A stretch of 64,000 nt of DNA from JAPOXR01 sp965219635 (GCA_965219635.1 OZ244783.1:1302001-1366000), one strand, 5' to 3'; positions 1 through 9,165 are shown, counted from the first letter of the stretch. Numbers and translations are program-made. Notes: generated by a model from the sequence alone, not told the origin.

Positions 1-569
1 ATCTGCGCGCCGCCCCGGCCATAGTCGGATTCCTCACCGACGATGCTGACCCGCTGGACCCCTTCCTTCTTCAGGTAAGCAACCATGGCGTAGGCCATTC
101 CGTCGTCGGCCACTGTCGAACGAAATCCCCAGCGATTCACGCCTTCGCCGATCTGCCCGGTGATCGAAGCAGCTGTCGAAGAAGACGTGATCAGCGGAAC
201 CTCAGAGCGCGCTACAACGGGCAGCGCTGCGAGAGTCGCCGAACTGCACAGCGCTCCAAGTATCGCAACCACCTCGTGTTGCGAAACAAGGGCATTCACA
301 GCCTTCACGGCTTCTGCGGGGTTGCACCTGTTGTCTTCATAGACGATCTCAACTTGCCTACCGAGCACGCCCCCGGAAGAATTGATCTCGTCGACTGCCA
401 TCTCGATTCCCATGCGTTGGTGCCCTCCATAGAAGGCCGCTGGTCCGGTGAAGGACGAGGTGGAACCGATCTTGATGGTCTCTTGCGAGACCGCGGCTGT
501 CGCCGAAACGACGGCCAGAGCGGCGCTTGCAACGCCGGCCGACAGGGATCGGATCAGTGAATTTGTCAT
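1..569 (-). CDS. Branched-chain amino acid-type ABC transporter substrate-binding protein (3' part outside window)
   Basis: Periplasmic solute-binding protein of the LivJ/Peripla_BP_6 family. The N-terminus is present and the C-terminus runs off the left edge, leaving 189 codons. The ATG at 567-569 is preceded by a GGAG ribosome site. Residues 1 to about 28 form a signal peptide ending near AVSQE. The mature start reads IKIGSTSSFTGPAAFYG, then GIEMAVDEINSSGGVLGR, the family signature, followed by VYEDNRCNP and a VGEESDYGRGG stretch near the edge. Members deliver amino acids or related carboxylates to a LivHMGF-type permease. The permease genes are not in view and would lie beyond the left edge. 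The AstE-like hydrolase is 70 bases upstream on the same strand, so the two may be co-transcribed. Substrate cannot be read from sequence. Confidence 0.88.
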   Translation of the reverse strand, partial: MTNSLIRSLSAGVASAALAVVSATAAVSQETIKIGSTSSFTGPAAFYGGHQRMGIEMAVDEINSSGGVLGRQVEIVYEDNRCNPAEAVKAVNALVSQHEVVAILGALCSSATLAALPVVARSEVPLITSSSTAASITGQIGEGVNRWGFRSTVADDGMAYAMVAYLKKEGVQRVSIVGEESDYGRGGAQ

Positions 570-639
570 GTTGTTTCTCCTATTGAATTTGTTCCTCAGA
601 TTTGAACCGCCAACAGCGTTCTGCGCATTGGCCATTATA

Positions 640-1632
640 TCAACCCGATTGATCTGGCCTCCTGGGCCGGCCCACAGCCCCTACCCAAGCGTTCGCCATG
701 ATCATTTGCATGCACCACCGCCACATCAATATGCCATCCTGCGGCGCCTTGATCTCGGTGAGCCAGTTGCCCAGTTCGTCCCGTACTTTTCCAAGTGTTT
801 CCCCCTTCCTGACATGGTCCCCCGGTTCGCAGCAAGGAACGTAGAGGCCATTCACTGGTGAACTCACAAACGTATAGTCTTCTATGATGACTGCGCTTGA
901 TCGCCCAAGCTCTACATCAATGACATCATCCAGCATGCCCAAGCAACGCGCAGCATTGAGCACACCCTGAATGTGCCAGTCAACGGTTTGCCGGGTCAAG
1001 ACGGCATGATCGCCTGCCTCTGTCACCAGGCCTGAACGCCCCAGCTTGCCAAGTGCGGTGCAGCTCCGTCCCGGATGCAACAGACTCGCAGGTTCGACCG
1101 CAACAAGCAAATCGGTTGCAAAGCACCGCGCCAGAAGTTCGTGGCGAGCGTCGATCTCTGCATTCCCTGTTTGCTGGAACACAACGTAAGGTGACTGCAC
1201 TTCTCCGATATCGCCCCCATGCAAATCGATAAGCAATTCTGCACCGGCGGCCCAGTCAAATAGCAGGTGGTGCGCCAGCGCCTCTGAATGTGACCCGTCG
1301 CGATCGCCGGGAAACAACCAATGAAGGTTTTTGCCGTCAGCCGGAGTCCTGATGGCTTGATGATAGGCGGCCGATTGATTGACCACGGGAATGATCGAGA
1401 TGCGGCCGCGCATCGCCTTGGCATCAAGGCGATCCACCAATGACATTGCTGCCTCGATGCCGGATGCTTCATTTACGTGGACGCCCGCCATGACGCAGAG
1501 GCGCGGGCCGGGTTCCGCACCAACGATTTCAAATAGCGGCCAACTGAAACCCGTAAGCGCCGGACTGTTGAACTGGAATCTTCCCCGACTCTTGCCAGGA
1601 CCACCGTCCCCTTCCTCCCAATTCACATGCAC
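640..1632 (-). CDS. Succinylglutamate desuccinylase/aspartoacylase (AstE/AspA) family zinc hydrolase
   Basis: Predicted cytoplasmic zinc-dependent amidohydrolase of the M14-like AstE/AspA family, which removes acyl groups from N-acyl amino acids. The zinc motif is GVHVNEASG (His and Glu kept; many relatives have HGDE). A second zinc ligand lies in the segment LIDLHGGD. The C-terminal third (SSPVNGLYVPCCEPGDHVRKGETLG) has the lipoyl-like domain typical of the family. The start is uncertain: the frame stays open to a TTG at 1839, but that lies within 16 bases of the divergent icd start and the extra residues look non-coding. The GTG at 1630-1632 gives 330 residues, the usual length. Its place upstream of a branched-chain-type binding protein suggests use of an imported N-acyl amino acid, but that is inference. 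Confidence 0.75.
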   Translation of the reverse strand: MHVNWEEGDGGPGKSRGRFQFNSPALTGFSWPLFEIVGAEPGPRLCVMAGVHVNEASGIEAAMSLVDRLDAKAMRGRISIIPVVNQSAAYHQAIRTPADGKNLHWLFPGDRDGSHSEALAHHLLFDWAAGAELLIDLHGGDIGEVQSPYVVFQQTGNAEIDARHELLARCFATDLLVAVEPASLLHPGRSCTALGKLGRSGLVTEAGDHAVLTRQTVDWHIQGVLNAARCLGMLDDVIDVELGRSSAVIIEDYTFVSSPVNGLYVPCCEPGDHVRKGETLGKVRDELGNWLTEIKAPQDGILMWRWCMQMIMANAWVGAVGRPRRPDQSG

Positions 1633-1854
1633 GATTGCAGTAACCCCTGTGTCCTGGGCGAACACCGCCACGCGCCAATACTGACGTTGCAGCCGCCTGA
1701 GTTCAATGGATCGAAATCTAACTGACGGGTCTGACGTCCTTCGAACCTGAATGCCGCAGCAGGAACAGGCAGACGCAATGCAGTGAATCTCCGGTTCACG
1801 AATACAACTCCATTGGCTATACGACAGCGGGATTTCCAACGGAGCTATGGCATC

Positions 1855-3063
1855 ATGAAGATCAAGGTCGAAAATCCGGTTGTAGAACTAGACGGCGATG
1901 AGATGACCAGAGTCATGTGGGATCAGATCAAGAAGAGGTTGATCCTGCCGTATCTGGACATTGACCTGATCTACTACGACCTCGGAATCGAAGAACGCGA
2001 CCGGACTGACGATCAGATCACCGTCGATGCCGCCAACAAAATCAAGGAGGTTGGCGTCGGCGTCAAATGCGCAACCATTACTCCTGATGAAGCCCGGGTA
2101 GAGGAGTTCGGGCTCAAGAAGATGTGGCGCTCTCCCAATGGCACGATCCGGAACATTCTCGGCGGAGTGGTTTTCCGTGCGCCGATCATCTGCAAGAATG
2201 TTCCGAGGTTGGTTCCGGGATGGACCAGGCCGATCGTCATCGGACGCCACGCCTTTGGCGACCAATACAGGGCGACAGATTTCCTCTTTCCAGGGAAAGG
2301 GAAACTCAAGCTGGTCTTTGAGGGCACAGACGGCAACACGATTGAACGCGAGGTTCTGGACGCGCCGGGTTCCGGCGTTGTCATGGGCATGTACAATCTC
2401 GATCAGTCGATCCGGGATTTCGCGCGTGCTTCCTTGAATTTTGGATTATCTCTTGGTTGGCCAGTCTATCTTTCTACCAAGAACACGATCCTGAAAGCCT
2501 ATGATGGCCGGTTCAAGGACCTATTTCAGGAGGTGTTTGAGGAGGAGTTCGCGGGCAAGTTCAAGGACGCAGGGATTACGTATGAGCACCGGCTTATCGA
2601 CGACATGGTCGCTGCCGCATTGAAATGGAGCGGTGGTTTCGTTTGGGCCTGCAAGAACTATGACGGCGATGTTCAGTCCGACACCGTCGCTCAGGGCTTC
2701 GGGTCGCTTGGCTTGATGACATCAATCCTCATGACCCCGGACGGCAACGTCGTGGAATCAGAGGCCGCTCACGGAACGGTGACCAGGCATTTCCGGCAAC
2801 ACCAACGCGGCGAGAAGACCTCGACCAATTCGATTGCGTCGATCTATGCCTGGACAGGTGGCCTCAAGCATCGCGCCAAACTGGATGGCAACGAGGAGCT
2901 CAAGTCGTTTGCCGCTACTCTGGAGCGCGTGGTCGTAGACACGGTCGAGAGCGGTACAATGACCAAGGATCTTGCCCTGCTCGTTGGTCCCGACCAGGAC
3001 TGGCAAACGACAACCGGATTCATTGACGCAATCGACGAGAATCTGAACCGGGAGCTTGCCTGA
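1855..3063 (+). CDS. icd: NADP-dependent isocitrate dehydrogenase
   Basis: Oxidative decarboxylation of isocitrate to 2-oxoglutarate with NADP in the citric acid cycle. The 402-residue protein is the homodimeric eukaryote-like type used by alphaproteobacteria, not the E. coli type: it opens MKIKVENPVVELDGDEMTRVMW and carries KKMWRSPNGTIRNILGG (substrate loop), GWTRPIVIGRHAFGDQY and the SEAAHGTVTRH segment near the coenzyme site. The ATG at 1855 is chosen because a GGAG site lies about ten bases upstream and the family begins here; an in-frame ATG at 1783 would add 24 atypical residues. It is convergent with the DUF1330-alaS pair, with a small hairpin between them. Citrate synthase is also in this window but 59 kb away. 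Confidence 0.97.
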   Translation: MKIKVENPVVELDGDEMTRVMWDQIKKRLILPYLDIDLIYYDLGIEERDRTDDQITVDAANKIKEVGVGVKCATITPDEARVEEFGLKKMWRSPNGTIRNILGGVVFRAPIICKNVPRLVPGWTRPIVIGRHAFGDQYRATDFLFPGKGKLKLVFEGTDGNTIEREVLDAPGSGVVMGMYNLDQSIRDFARASLNFGLSLGWPVYLSTKNTILKAYDGRFKDLFQEVFEEEFAGKFKDAGITYEHRLIDDMVAAALKWSGGFVWACKNYDGDVQSDTVAQGFGSLGLMTSILMTPDGNVVESEAAHGTVTRHFRQHQRGEKTSTNSIASIYAWTGGLKHRAKLDGNEELKSFAATLERVVVDTVESGTMTKDLALLVGPDQDWQTTTGFIDAIDENLNRELA

Positions 3064-3073
3064 ATTGTCCGGC

Positions 3074-3089
3074 GCCGGGGTTTCCCGGC
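3074..3089. terminator. Short perfect hairpin between convergent icd and DUF1330 genes
   Basis: GCCGGG at 3074-3079 pairs with CCCGGC at 3084-3089 around a GTTT loop. It sits in the 30-base gap between two convergent genes and could end transcription from both sides. No U-tract follows on either strand, so terminator function is only likely. Confidence 0.45.
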
Positions 3090-3093
3090 TACC

Positions 3094-3378
3094 TCAAACG
3101 CCTTCCACGATCAGCATGTCGCGTTCAGCGGATACCTTGGCCAGCTTTAACGCTTCTGCGTAAGTATTGGAATTGTAACACTTCTCTGCGGCTTCAACCG
3201 ACGGGAACTCGACGATGACATTCCGGGCCCGGTGTTTGCCTTCGAGCGGCACCGTTCTGCCGCCACGCGCCAGAAACTTCCCACCATGCTCCTCGATCGC
3301 CTTCGTGGCGATACGCGCATACTTGCCGTAGGTTTCGGCATCCGAAACTTCGACCAGTGCAATCCAGTAGGCACTCAA
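3094..3378 (-). CDS. DUF1330 family protein
   Basis: Small 94-residue protein of the DUF1330 family (dimeric alpha-beta barrel fold), seen in SAYWIALVEVSDAETYGKY, GGKFLARGG and the RNVIVEFPSVEAAEKCYNS core. No function is established for the family. The start is a TTG whose last two bases overlap the alaS stop (TTGA), with a strong AAGGAG site seven bases upstream, so translation is probably coupled to alaS. No signal peptide. Occurrence directly downstream of alaS and next to icd is common in alphaproteobacteria. Confidence 0.85.
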   Translation of the reverse strand: MSAYWIALVEVSDAETYGKYARIATKAIEEHGGKFLARGGRTVPLEGKHRARNVIVEFPSVEAAEKCYNSNTYAEALKLAKVSAERDMLIVEGV

Positions 3379-6044
3379 TTCTCTACTCCTTCCAGAAACT
3401 TCCTTGCGGCGTCCATTGCCTCGGCCGCATTCGAGACAGCCGGCCCGCCCCCTTGGGCAAAGTCCTTCCTCCCGCCACCGCCTTTCCCTCCGAGAACCGG
3501 CGTGACAGCCCGAACTATGTCAATTGCTGAAACTCTTGAGGTCAGATCGTCAGTAACGCCTGCAGCAACTGACATCTTTCCGTCAGACTCGGACAGAAGC
3601 ACGACTACACCCGATCCCAATGCCGCCTTTTGTTTGTCGATGATGGCCGCCAACTGCCGTCCTGGCACACCGGACAGCGCACTGCACTTGAACGCAGTGC
3701 CATTGACGACTTCAGCCTCAGTTTGTCCGGAAGGCGCAAGTTGGGCCGCCGCAAGTTTTGATCGCAAGTCTTCGACTTCCCGCAGCAGCGCAGTTCGTTC
3801 GTCCAGCAATGAAGCCACTCGTCCGGGGGCATCAACCGGCTGGGCTTTCAGCGACAGGCAAATCTCGGCCATGCGCCTGTCCTGTTCGGCGAGGTATTCA
3901 CGCGCTGCATCCCCTGTCAGTCCCTCGATGCGCCTGATCCCCGCAGCAGCGGCTGTTTCGCCAGTGGAAACGAATAGTCCTATTTCCCCCGTCCGGCCGA
4001 CATGCGTTCCTCCGCACAATTCGATGGAATAGGTCTCGCCATCTCGCCCGCGTCCCGATCCTTTCTGCCGGCCCATCGAGACTACCCTGACCTGATCCCC
4101 GTATTTTTCTCCGAACAGGGCCCTTGCCCCCAACTCTACCGCTTCGTCCGGTGTCATCAGTCTGGTGACGACCTCCGCATTCTCACCAATCTGCCGATTG
4201 ACAAGTTCTTCCACGCTGGAAATTTCCTGAAGCGTCATTGGTCCGGAATGTGAATAGTCGAAACGCAAACGCCTGGAATCATTCAGAGACCCGCGCTGCG
4301 ATACATGATCACCCAGCGTCATCCTGAGCGCCTCGTGAAGCAGGTGAGTGCATGAGTGGTTCCGTCTGATGGAACGCCGCCGCAGCGAGTCGACCTCCAG
4401 CGCTGCCGCGGATCCAACCTGCAGTTCCCCTTCCGTTACCGTGCCAAAATGAACCTGAACTCCGGCAAGCATCCGGGTGTCGGACACTTCCATCTTGCCG
4501 GCCGCAGTCACGATCAAACCGGTGTCGCCAACCTGGCCGCCAGCTTCAGCATAGAATGGGGTCTGGTTGAAGACGGCGCCCACCTGTTCCCCCGCCCCGG
4601 CTCTGTCGATACGAGTGCTGCCTGATACAATCGCAAGAAGCTGCCCTTCGAGGGCCTCGGACTCATAACCGAGGAATTCGGTGGGACCGAACTCCTCAAA
4701 CAGTTCGAACCACACCGGATCTTCTGCGGCTTCACCGGATCCTTTCCAGGCTTCCCGAGCCTTGCGGCGCTGTTCCGCCATCGCCCGATCGAACCCGTCA
4801 ACATCAACAGTCCTGCCTTTTTCCTTGAGAGCGTCCTGCGTCATGTCGAGCGGGAAACCGAAGGTATCATAAAGCTTGAAGGCGATTTCCCCGGACAGCA
4901 CTTCTTCGTCTGCGAGGTCGTCCACGGCAGCATCCAGCAAGCGGATTCCCCTGTCCAACGTTGACTTGAACCGGATTTCCTCGTCGCGGATGGTGTCCGA
5001 AATCAATGAACTGGCATCTTTGAGTTCAGGAAATGCCTCTCCCATCTTCCCGACAAGAACAGGAACCAGTTTGTGCATGACTGGATCCTGGGTTCCCAGC
5101 ATGTGAATGTGGCGCATCGCCCGCCGCATGATACGCCGCAGAACATAACCCCTGCCCTCGTTGGAAGGCATTACGCCTTCGCAGATCAGGAATGAAGTCG
5201 ACCGCAAATGGTCCGCTACAACCCGGTGGTGCATCCGGCCCGGGCCGTCAGGGTCGGTTGAGGTTTCGTTAGCAGCTGCCTCAATCAACGCTCTTATGCT
5301 GTCTGTATCGTAGTTGTCGTTAGTGCCTTGCAAGAGCGCGCCAATCCGCTCCAAGCCCATCCCGGTATCAATCGACGGCTTTGGCAGGTTTGTCCGGCTG
5401 CCATCTTCGTGCTGTTCAAATTGCATGAAGACGAGGTTCCACAACTCGACAAACCGGTCACCATCTTCATCTGGACTTCCGGGCGGGCCGCCTGGAATGG
5501 ATTCACCATAATCGTAGAAGAGTTCGGAACAGGGACCACACGGACCGGTTGGTCCCATGGACCAGAAATTGTCAGAGGTCGGAATCCGGATGATCCTGCT
5601 GTCGTCCAGGCCAGAAATCTTCTTCCAGAGGGACGCCGCCTCATCATCGTCCTTGTAGACAGTCGCCAACAGACGCCCCGGGTCGACTCCGAAACCGTTC
5701 GTTACCAGGTCCCAGCAATAGTAGATTGCCTGTTCCTTGAAGTAGTCGCCGAACGAGAAATTCCCGAGCATCTCGAAAAACGTATGATGACGCGCCGTAT
5801 AACCGACATTGTCGAGGTCGTTGTGCTTGCCTCCTGCCCGGAGGCACTTCTGGCTGGTTGCTGCCCTGAGGACATCCGTGGTCTCCACACCGGTGAAGAT
5901 GTTCTTGAATTGAACCATCCCCGAATTGGTGAAGAGAAGGGTCGGGTCGTTTCGCGGAACCAGGGGCGAACTGTCGATCACCTGATGTCCGTTTTGCTCA
6001 AAATAGCCAAGAAATCTGGACCGGATTTCATTGAGGCTGGTCAT
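3375..6044 (-). CDS. alaS: Alanyl-tRNA synthetase
   Basis: Charges tRNA-Ala with alanine. Full length at 889 residues. The class II catalytic core opens with MTSLNEIRSRFLGYFEQNGH and includes FTNSGMVQFK, the YTARHHTFFEMLGNFSFGDYFK segment and GMGLERI. The editing domain has its zinc-site residues in HSCTHLLHE (canonical form HTATHLLH; the HxxxH pattern is kept) and in ELCGGTHVGRTGEIG. The C-terminal DHHA1-type region ends with the GGKGGGGRKDFAQGGG signature. The gene follows recA by 240 bases on the same strand, a conserved alphaproteobacterial arrangement, and overlaps the DUF1330 start. Confidence 0.98.
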   Translation of the reverse strand: MTSLNEIRSRFLGYFEQNGHQVIDSSPLVPRNDPTLLFTNSGMVQFKNIFTGVETTDVLRAATSQKCLRAGGKHNDLDNVGYTARHHTFFEMLGNFSFGDYFKEQAIYYCWDLVTNGFGVDPGRLLATVYKDDDEAASLWKKISGLDDSRIIRIPTSDNFWSMGPTGPCGPCSELFYDYGESIPGGPPGSPDEDGDRFVELWNLVFMQFEQHEDGSRTNLPKPSIDTGMGLERIGALLQGTNDNYDTDSIRALIEAAANETSTDPDGPGRMHHRVVADHLRSTSFLICEGVMPSNEGRGYVLRRIMRRAMRHIHMLGTQDPVMHKLVPVLVGKMGEAFPELKDASSLISDTIRDEEIRFKSTLDRGIRLLDAAVDDLADEEVLSGEIAFKLYDTFGFPLDMTQDALKEKGRTVDVDGFDRAMAEQRRKAREAWKGSGEAAEDPVWFELFEEFGPTEFLGYESEALEGQLLAIVSGSTRIDRAGAGEQVGAVFNQTPFYAEAGGQVGDTGLIVTAAGKMEVSDTRMLAGVQVHFGTVTEGELQVGSAAALEVDSLRRRSIRRNHSCTHLLHEALRMTLGDHVSQRGSLNDSRRLRFDYSHSGPMTLQEISSVEELVNRQIGENAEVVTRLMTPDEAVELGARALFGEKYGDQVRVVSMGRQKGSGRGRDGETYSIELCGGTHVGRTGEIGLFVSTGETAAAAGIRRIEGLTGDAAREYLAEQDRRMAEICLSLKAQPVDAPGRVASLLDERTALLREVEDLRSKLAAAQLAPSGQTEAEVVNGTAFKCSALSGVPGRQLAAIIDKQKAALGSGVVVLLSESDGKMSVAAGVTDDLTSRVSAIDIVRAVTPVLGGKGGGGRKDFAQGGGPAVSNAAEAMDAARKFLEGVEN

Positions 6045-6217
6045 CTGGACATTCCCGCACCGCTGTCAAAGTGCAGCCAAATAACTGCAATTGTCCGACC
6101 TGTCCAACCATGCTGGGCGCGGGCTATGCCACCCACCACAGGCTCTCGCCAATTTGCCAGCAACCCCACTTCTGCATTGCATCCCGGCTGAGCGCAGCGA
6201 ACAGGCTTGCACAAAGG

Positions 6218-6255
6218 AATTGCCCGCCGGCGGGAAATCCTGCCGGCGGGCAATT
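6218..6255 (-). terminator. Strong inverted repeat downstream of recA
   Basis: Fourteen-base perfect arms: AATTGCCCGCCGGC at 6218-6231 and its reverse complement at 6242-6255, with a ten-base loop. It begins about 30 bases after the recA stop. Only a weak T-rich stretch (CCTTTGTG) follows on the minus strand, so it is either an imperfect intrinsic terminator or an mRNA-stabilising stem before alaS. Confidence 0.7.
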
Positions 6256-6284
6256 GAAAGGCGAGTCTTCAATCGAGTGAGGGC

Positions 6285-7355
6285 TCAGGCGGTCTCTGCC
6301 GTCAATTCACTGTCGGACAAATCTTCTGCGGGTGAAGCCAACCCGTGAATCTGCCTGATCTTGTGTTCGATTTCCTCTGCGATCGGCTCATTCTGTTCCA
6401 GAAACGAAATTGCATTCAACCTGCCCTGGCCAATGCGCTCATCGCCATATGAAAACCACGAACCGGACTTTTCGACGATGCCGCTCTTGATTCCGAGATC
6501 AATCAGCTCGCCGGCCTTCGAGATTCCGGATCCGTAGTGAATGTCGAATTCCGCCAGCTTGAATGGAGGCGCCATCTTGTTCTTCACGATCTTGACCCTG
6601 GTCGTGTTCCCGATGACCTCATCCCGGTTCTTGATGGCGCCGATGCGCCTGATGTCGAGCCTCACCGAAGAATAGAACTTCAGGGCGTTTCCGCCTGTAG
6701 TGGTTTCCGGAGAGCCGAACATGACGCCGATCTTCATGCGAATCTGATTGATGAAGATCACCATGCAGTTCGAACGGCTGATGGAACCGGTCAGTTTTCT
6801 CATCGCCTGGCTCATCAGACGGGCCTGGGTGCCCACTTGAGAGTCACCCATTTCGCCTTCGAGTTCCGACTTGGGAGTCAGGGCGGCTACGGAGTCGACG
6901 ACAATCAAGGACACTGCCCCTGACCGAACCAGCGTGTCCGTGATTTCCAGTGCCTGTTCACCAGTATCCGGTTGCGAGATCAACAGTTCGTCAATATCGA
7001 CACCGAGTTTCTTGGCATAGGCAGGGTCAAGGGCATGCTCTGCATCCACAAAGGCGCAAATGCCTTTGTTGCTCTGCTCTTCAGCTACAACATGCAGCGC
7101 CAGAGTTGTTTTGCCTGAAGCTTCAGGGCCATAAACCTCGATGATGCGCCCTTTTGGCAATCCGCCAATCCCTAGCGCAATATCAAGGCCAAGCGAGCCA
7201 GTCGAAACGGACTCGATGTCCATAACGGCTCCGCCCTGGCCGAGCTTCATGATCGAGCCCTTGCCGAAGTTGCGTTCGATTTGTCCGAGCGCCGCTTCGA
7301 GCGCCTTCTGTTTGTCCATGTCCCGGCGATCCAGATCAATTACCTTGGCGTTCAT
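6285..7355 (-). CDS. recA: Recombinase RecA
   Basis: DNA-dependent ATPase for homologous recombination and the co-protease that triggers LexA self-cleavage. The 356-residue protein has the Walker A motif GPEASGKT at residues 76-83, the Walker B segment LIVVDSVAAL, the loop 2 region INQIRMKIGVMFGSPETTTGG and the usual acidic C-terminus. A GAGGAG site lies seven bases before the ATG. A LexA box lies about 50-60 bases upstream, so SOS control is expected, and lexA itself is in this window. Confidence 0.99.
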   Translation of the reverse strand: MNAKVIDLDRRDMDKQKALEAALGQIERNFGKGSIMKLGQGGAVMDIESVSTGSLGLDIALGIGGLPKGRIIEVYGPEASGKTTLALHVVAEEQSNKGICAFVDAEHALDPAYAKKLGVDIDELLISQPDTGEQALEITDTLVRSGAVSLIVVDSVAALTPKSELEGEMGDSQVGTQARLMSQAMRKLTGSISRSNCMVIFINQIRMKIGVMFGSPETTTGGNALKFYSSVRLDIRRIGAIKNRDEVIGNTTRVKIVKNKMAPPFKLAEFDIHYGSGISKAGELIDLGIKSGIVEKSGSWFSYGDERIGQGRLNAISFLEQNEPIAEEIEHKIRQIHGLASPAEDLSDSELTAETA

Positions 7356-7402
7356 GACATTCTCCTCGCAGATTTGGTTGTAACTGGCAACAACTTGCTA
7401 TC

Positions 7403-7417
7403 GTTCGGTGTCTGTTC
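7403..7417 (-). promoter_or_regulatory. LexA (SOS) operator upstream of recA
   Basis: Direct repeat GTTC-N7-GTTC on the plus strand (GAAC-N7-GAAC as read toward recA), 48 bases upstream of the recA start. This is the established alphaproteobacterial LexA site, unlike the palindromic box of gammaproteobacteria. The same pattern stands before lexA at 59541-59555. Confidence 0.85.
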
Positions 7418-7559
7418 GCACAGGCTTCAACCGGTTGCAACCATCAATTTGCTAGAAATCGTCATGAGTTCGTTAAATGTTGCCAAATTGCCACATCGAG
7501 CCTTCCGATTGTCCATGAATTGGCTCCATGAACGTTCTGCGATCTTAGTGTGGCAACAA

Positions 7560-8393
7560 TCAAGTGGACTCGATCTTGTATCCTGCGCCCGACTTGACCA
7601 CTCTGGCTATGGTCCTGTCCAGGAAATGACCGCCTGAAAACGGAATCCGGTCGGCGGCTAGCATGTCCAGCGTTCTCTTGCGGGTAGCTATGGCCATTTC
7701 CCGGTCGGCATCGAAAGCTGCGCAAATTTCCGGATTTGCGAGCTGCAGGTCCTGCGCATGCAGGATATCGGTTACGTACAGAAACTGCTCGCCTGCCGAA
7801 TCAATCCTGACCCCGGCATGACCTATCGTATGGCCTGGCAGTTTCTCGAGATGAATGCCCGCAGCCACCTCCGCCCCGAAGTCCTCGGTCCGCACGCGAT
7901 CTCCATACGCTGCCAGCATGTCGAGGCCGAGTTGCCGCCATTGCCGGGTCTGGTCATCAGCGCCGGAAAAATTTCCGTCGTCGCTCCAGAACTGCCGTTC
8001 TGTTTCAGTCAGCACCAGTTCGGCATTTTCGAATGCCGGCGTTCCATCCTCCTTCGTCGCGCCGCCTATGTGGTCGGGGTGCAAATGGGTAATCACCAGC
8101 AGATTCACGCCGCCAGGTTCGATCCCGGCCTCCGCAAGGGCAGCCTGCAAAAATCCCGCACCCGGCCCGAACAGGCCACCTGCTCCTGTGTCCACCAGCA
8201 TTGACACTCCGGGCGTCTCGACGTGGAACGCATTGAAGTTGGTTTGGATTGCGCTCTTTCCGGCCCCTTTGAGCAAACTGTCCAGACCCTCCTGGTCAAG
8301 CTCAGGAAACACCTCCGGCGGGAACTCGGCCGCCCCATCATTCAGCACTGTTATCCTTGCGTCGCCAACGTTTGCGCGTGCAATTCGTGACAT
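7560..8393 (-). CDS. Metallo-beta-lactamase fold hydrolase
   Basis: 277-residue MBL-fold metal-dependent hydrolase. The dinuclear zinc motif is ITHLHPDHIGG (HxHxDH), followed by the third histidine in LPGHTIGHAG, the bridging aspartate in YVTDILHAQ and a late histidine in FSGGHFLD. No signal peptide, so cytoplasmic. The ATG at 8391-8393 is chosen for its GGGGAG site; the frame extends upstream but overlaps the rlmE end. Relatives are annotated as quorum-quenching-lactonase-like or generic MBL proteins, and the substrate cannot be assigned. It follows rlmE by four bases, so the two are probably co-transcribed. Confidence 0.9.
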   Translation of the reverse strand: MSRIARANVGDARITVLNDGAAEFPPEVFPELDQEGLDSLLKGAGKSAIQTNFNAFHVETPGVSMLVDTGAGGLFGPGAGFLQAALAEAGIEPGGVNLLVITHLHPDHIGGATKEDGTPAFENAELVLTETERQFWSDDGNFSGADDQTRQWRQLGLDMLAAYGDRVRTEDFGAEVAAGIHLEKLPGHTIGHAGVRIDSAGEQFLYVTDILHAQDLQLANPEICAAFDADREMAIATRKRTLDMLAADRIPFSGGHFLDRTIARVVKSGAGYKIEST

Positions 8394-8397
8394 TTGA

Positions 8398-9165
8398 TCA
8401 ATCTCCCCTTTTGTCTTCTGGCCCCGGATTCGGCGATGCCGGCTTCTCATTACACGATTTTCCTCCCCGGTACCGGAGCGCCACTACATATTTCTCGGAA
8501 CTGCCGGACCGGCTGGCCTTGGGCTTGGCGTGATGCACCCGTTCGAATTTCGACTTCAGATCGGCAAGCAGCCCACTTTCTGTTCCGCCGGCAAGCACCT
8601 TGGCGACGAAACACCCTCCCTCCTTCAATACTTCCTCGGCAAAGGAGGCCGCGATCTCGCAAAGAGCGACGACGCGCAGATGGTCGGTACTAGCATGCCC
8701 CGTGGCCGGGGCAGCCATGTCCGATATGACCAGATCGACAGGACCGCCAGCATGGTCCACTATTGCACCGGGCGCATCCTCCGAGCGAATGTCCATCTGG
8801 AGAAACTCTACGCCTTCCAACGGTTCCATCTCGTTCAAGTCGACGGCAATCACTCTGCCCACAGGTAATCCACGCCGGGTTCCGGCTGAGTTTATTCTCG
8901 CCGCAGCAATCTGCGACCACCCACCTGGCGTGCAACCGAGATCGACGACCAGATTGCCCGGCTGAAGAAGCCCATATCGCTCGTCCAGTTCCTGCAGCTT
9001 GTAGGCAGCCCGGCTGCGGTATCCCTCTGCCCTTGCCCGGGCCACGTATGGATCATTCAACTGCCGGGAAAGCCAGCGATATGAACTCGTGCGCCGGCCT
9101 TTTGACTTCTTGACTCGGACCGTCAGCGTCCTGTTGCCTCCTGCGCCACTTTTCCTACGGGTCAT
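8398..9165 (-). CDS. rlmE: 23S rRNA (uridine 2'-O) methyltransferase RlmE/FtsJ
   Basis: SAM-dependent methyltransferase that methylates a uridine in the 23S rRNA A loop. The segment SYRWLSRQLNDPYVARARAEGYRSRAAYKL is typical of RlmE; the catalytic Lys is in RSRAAYKLQELD. The SAM motif is VVDLGCTPGGWSQ, followed by the catalytic Asp in DLVISDMAAPATGH, and the later Lys in CFVAKVLAGG completes the K-D-K set. An internal ATG at 9163-9165 gives 255 residues with a basic N-terminal tail; an in-frame ATG at 9186 is possible. Divergent from the one-carbon module. Confidence 0.93.
   Translation of the reverse strand: MTRRKSGAGGNRTLTVRVKKSKGRRTSSYRWLSRQLNDPYVARARAEGYRSRAAYKLQELDERYGLLQPGNLVVDLGCTPGGWSQIAAARINSAGTRRGLPVGRVIAVDLNEMEPLEGVEFLQMDIRSEDAPGAIVDHAGGPVDLVISDMAAPATGHASTDHLRVVALCEIAASFAEEVLKEGGCFVAKVLAGGTESGLLADLKSKFERVHHAKPKASRSGSSEKYVVALRYRGGKSCNEKPASPNPGPEDKRGD

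Noticed and set aside
5328..6191. 287-codon plus-strand frame opposite alaS
   Set aside because: Lies antisense to conserved alaS sequence and has no recognisable domain.
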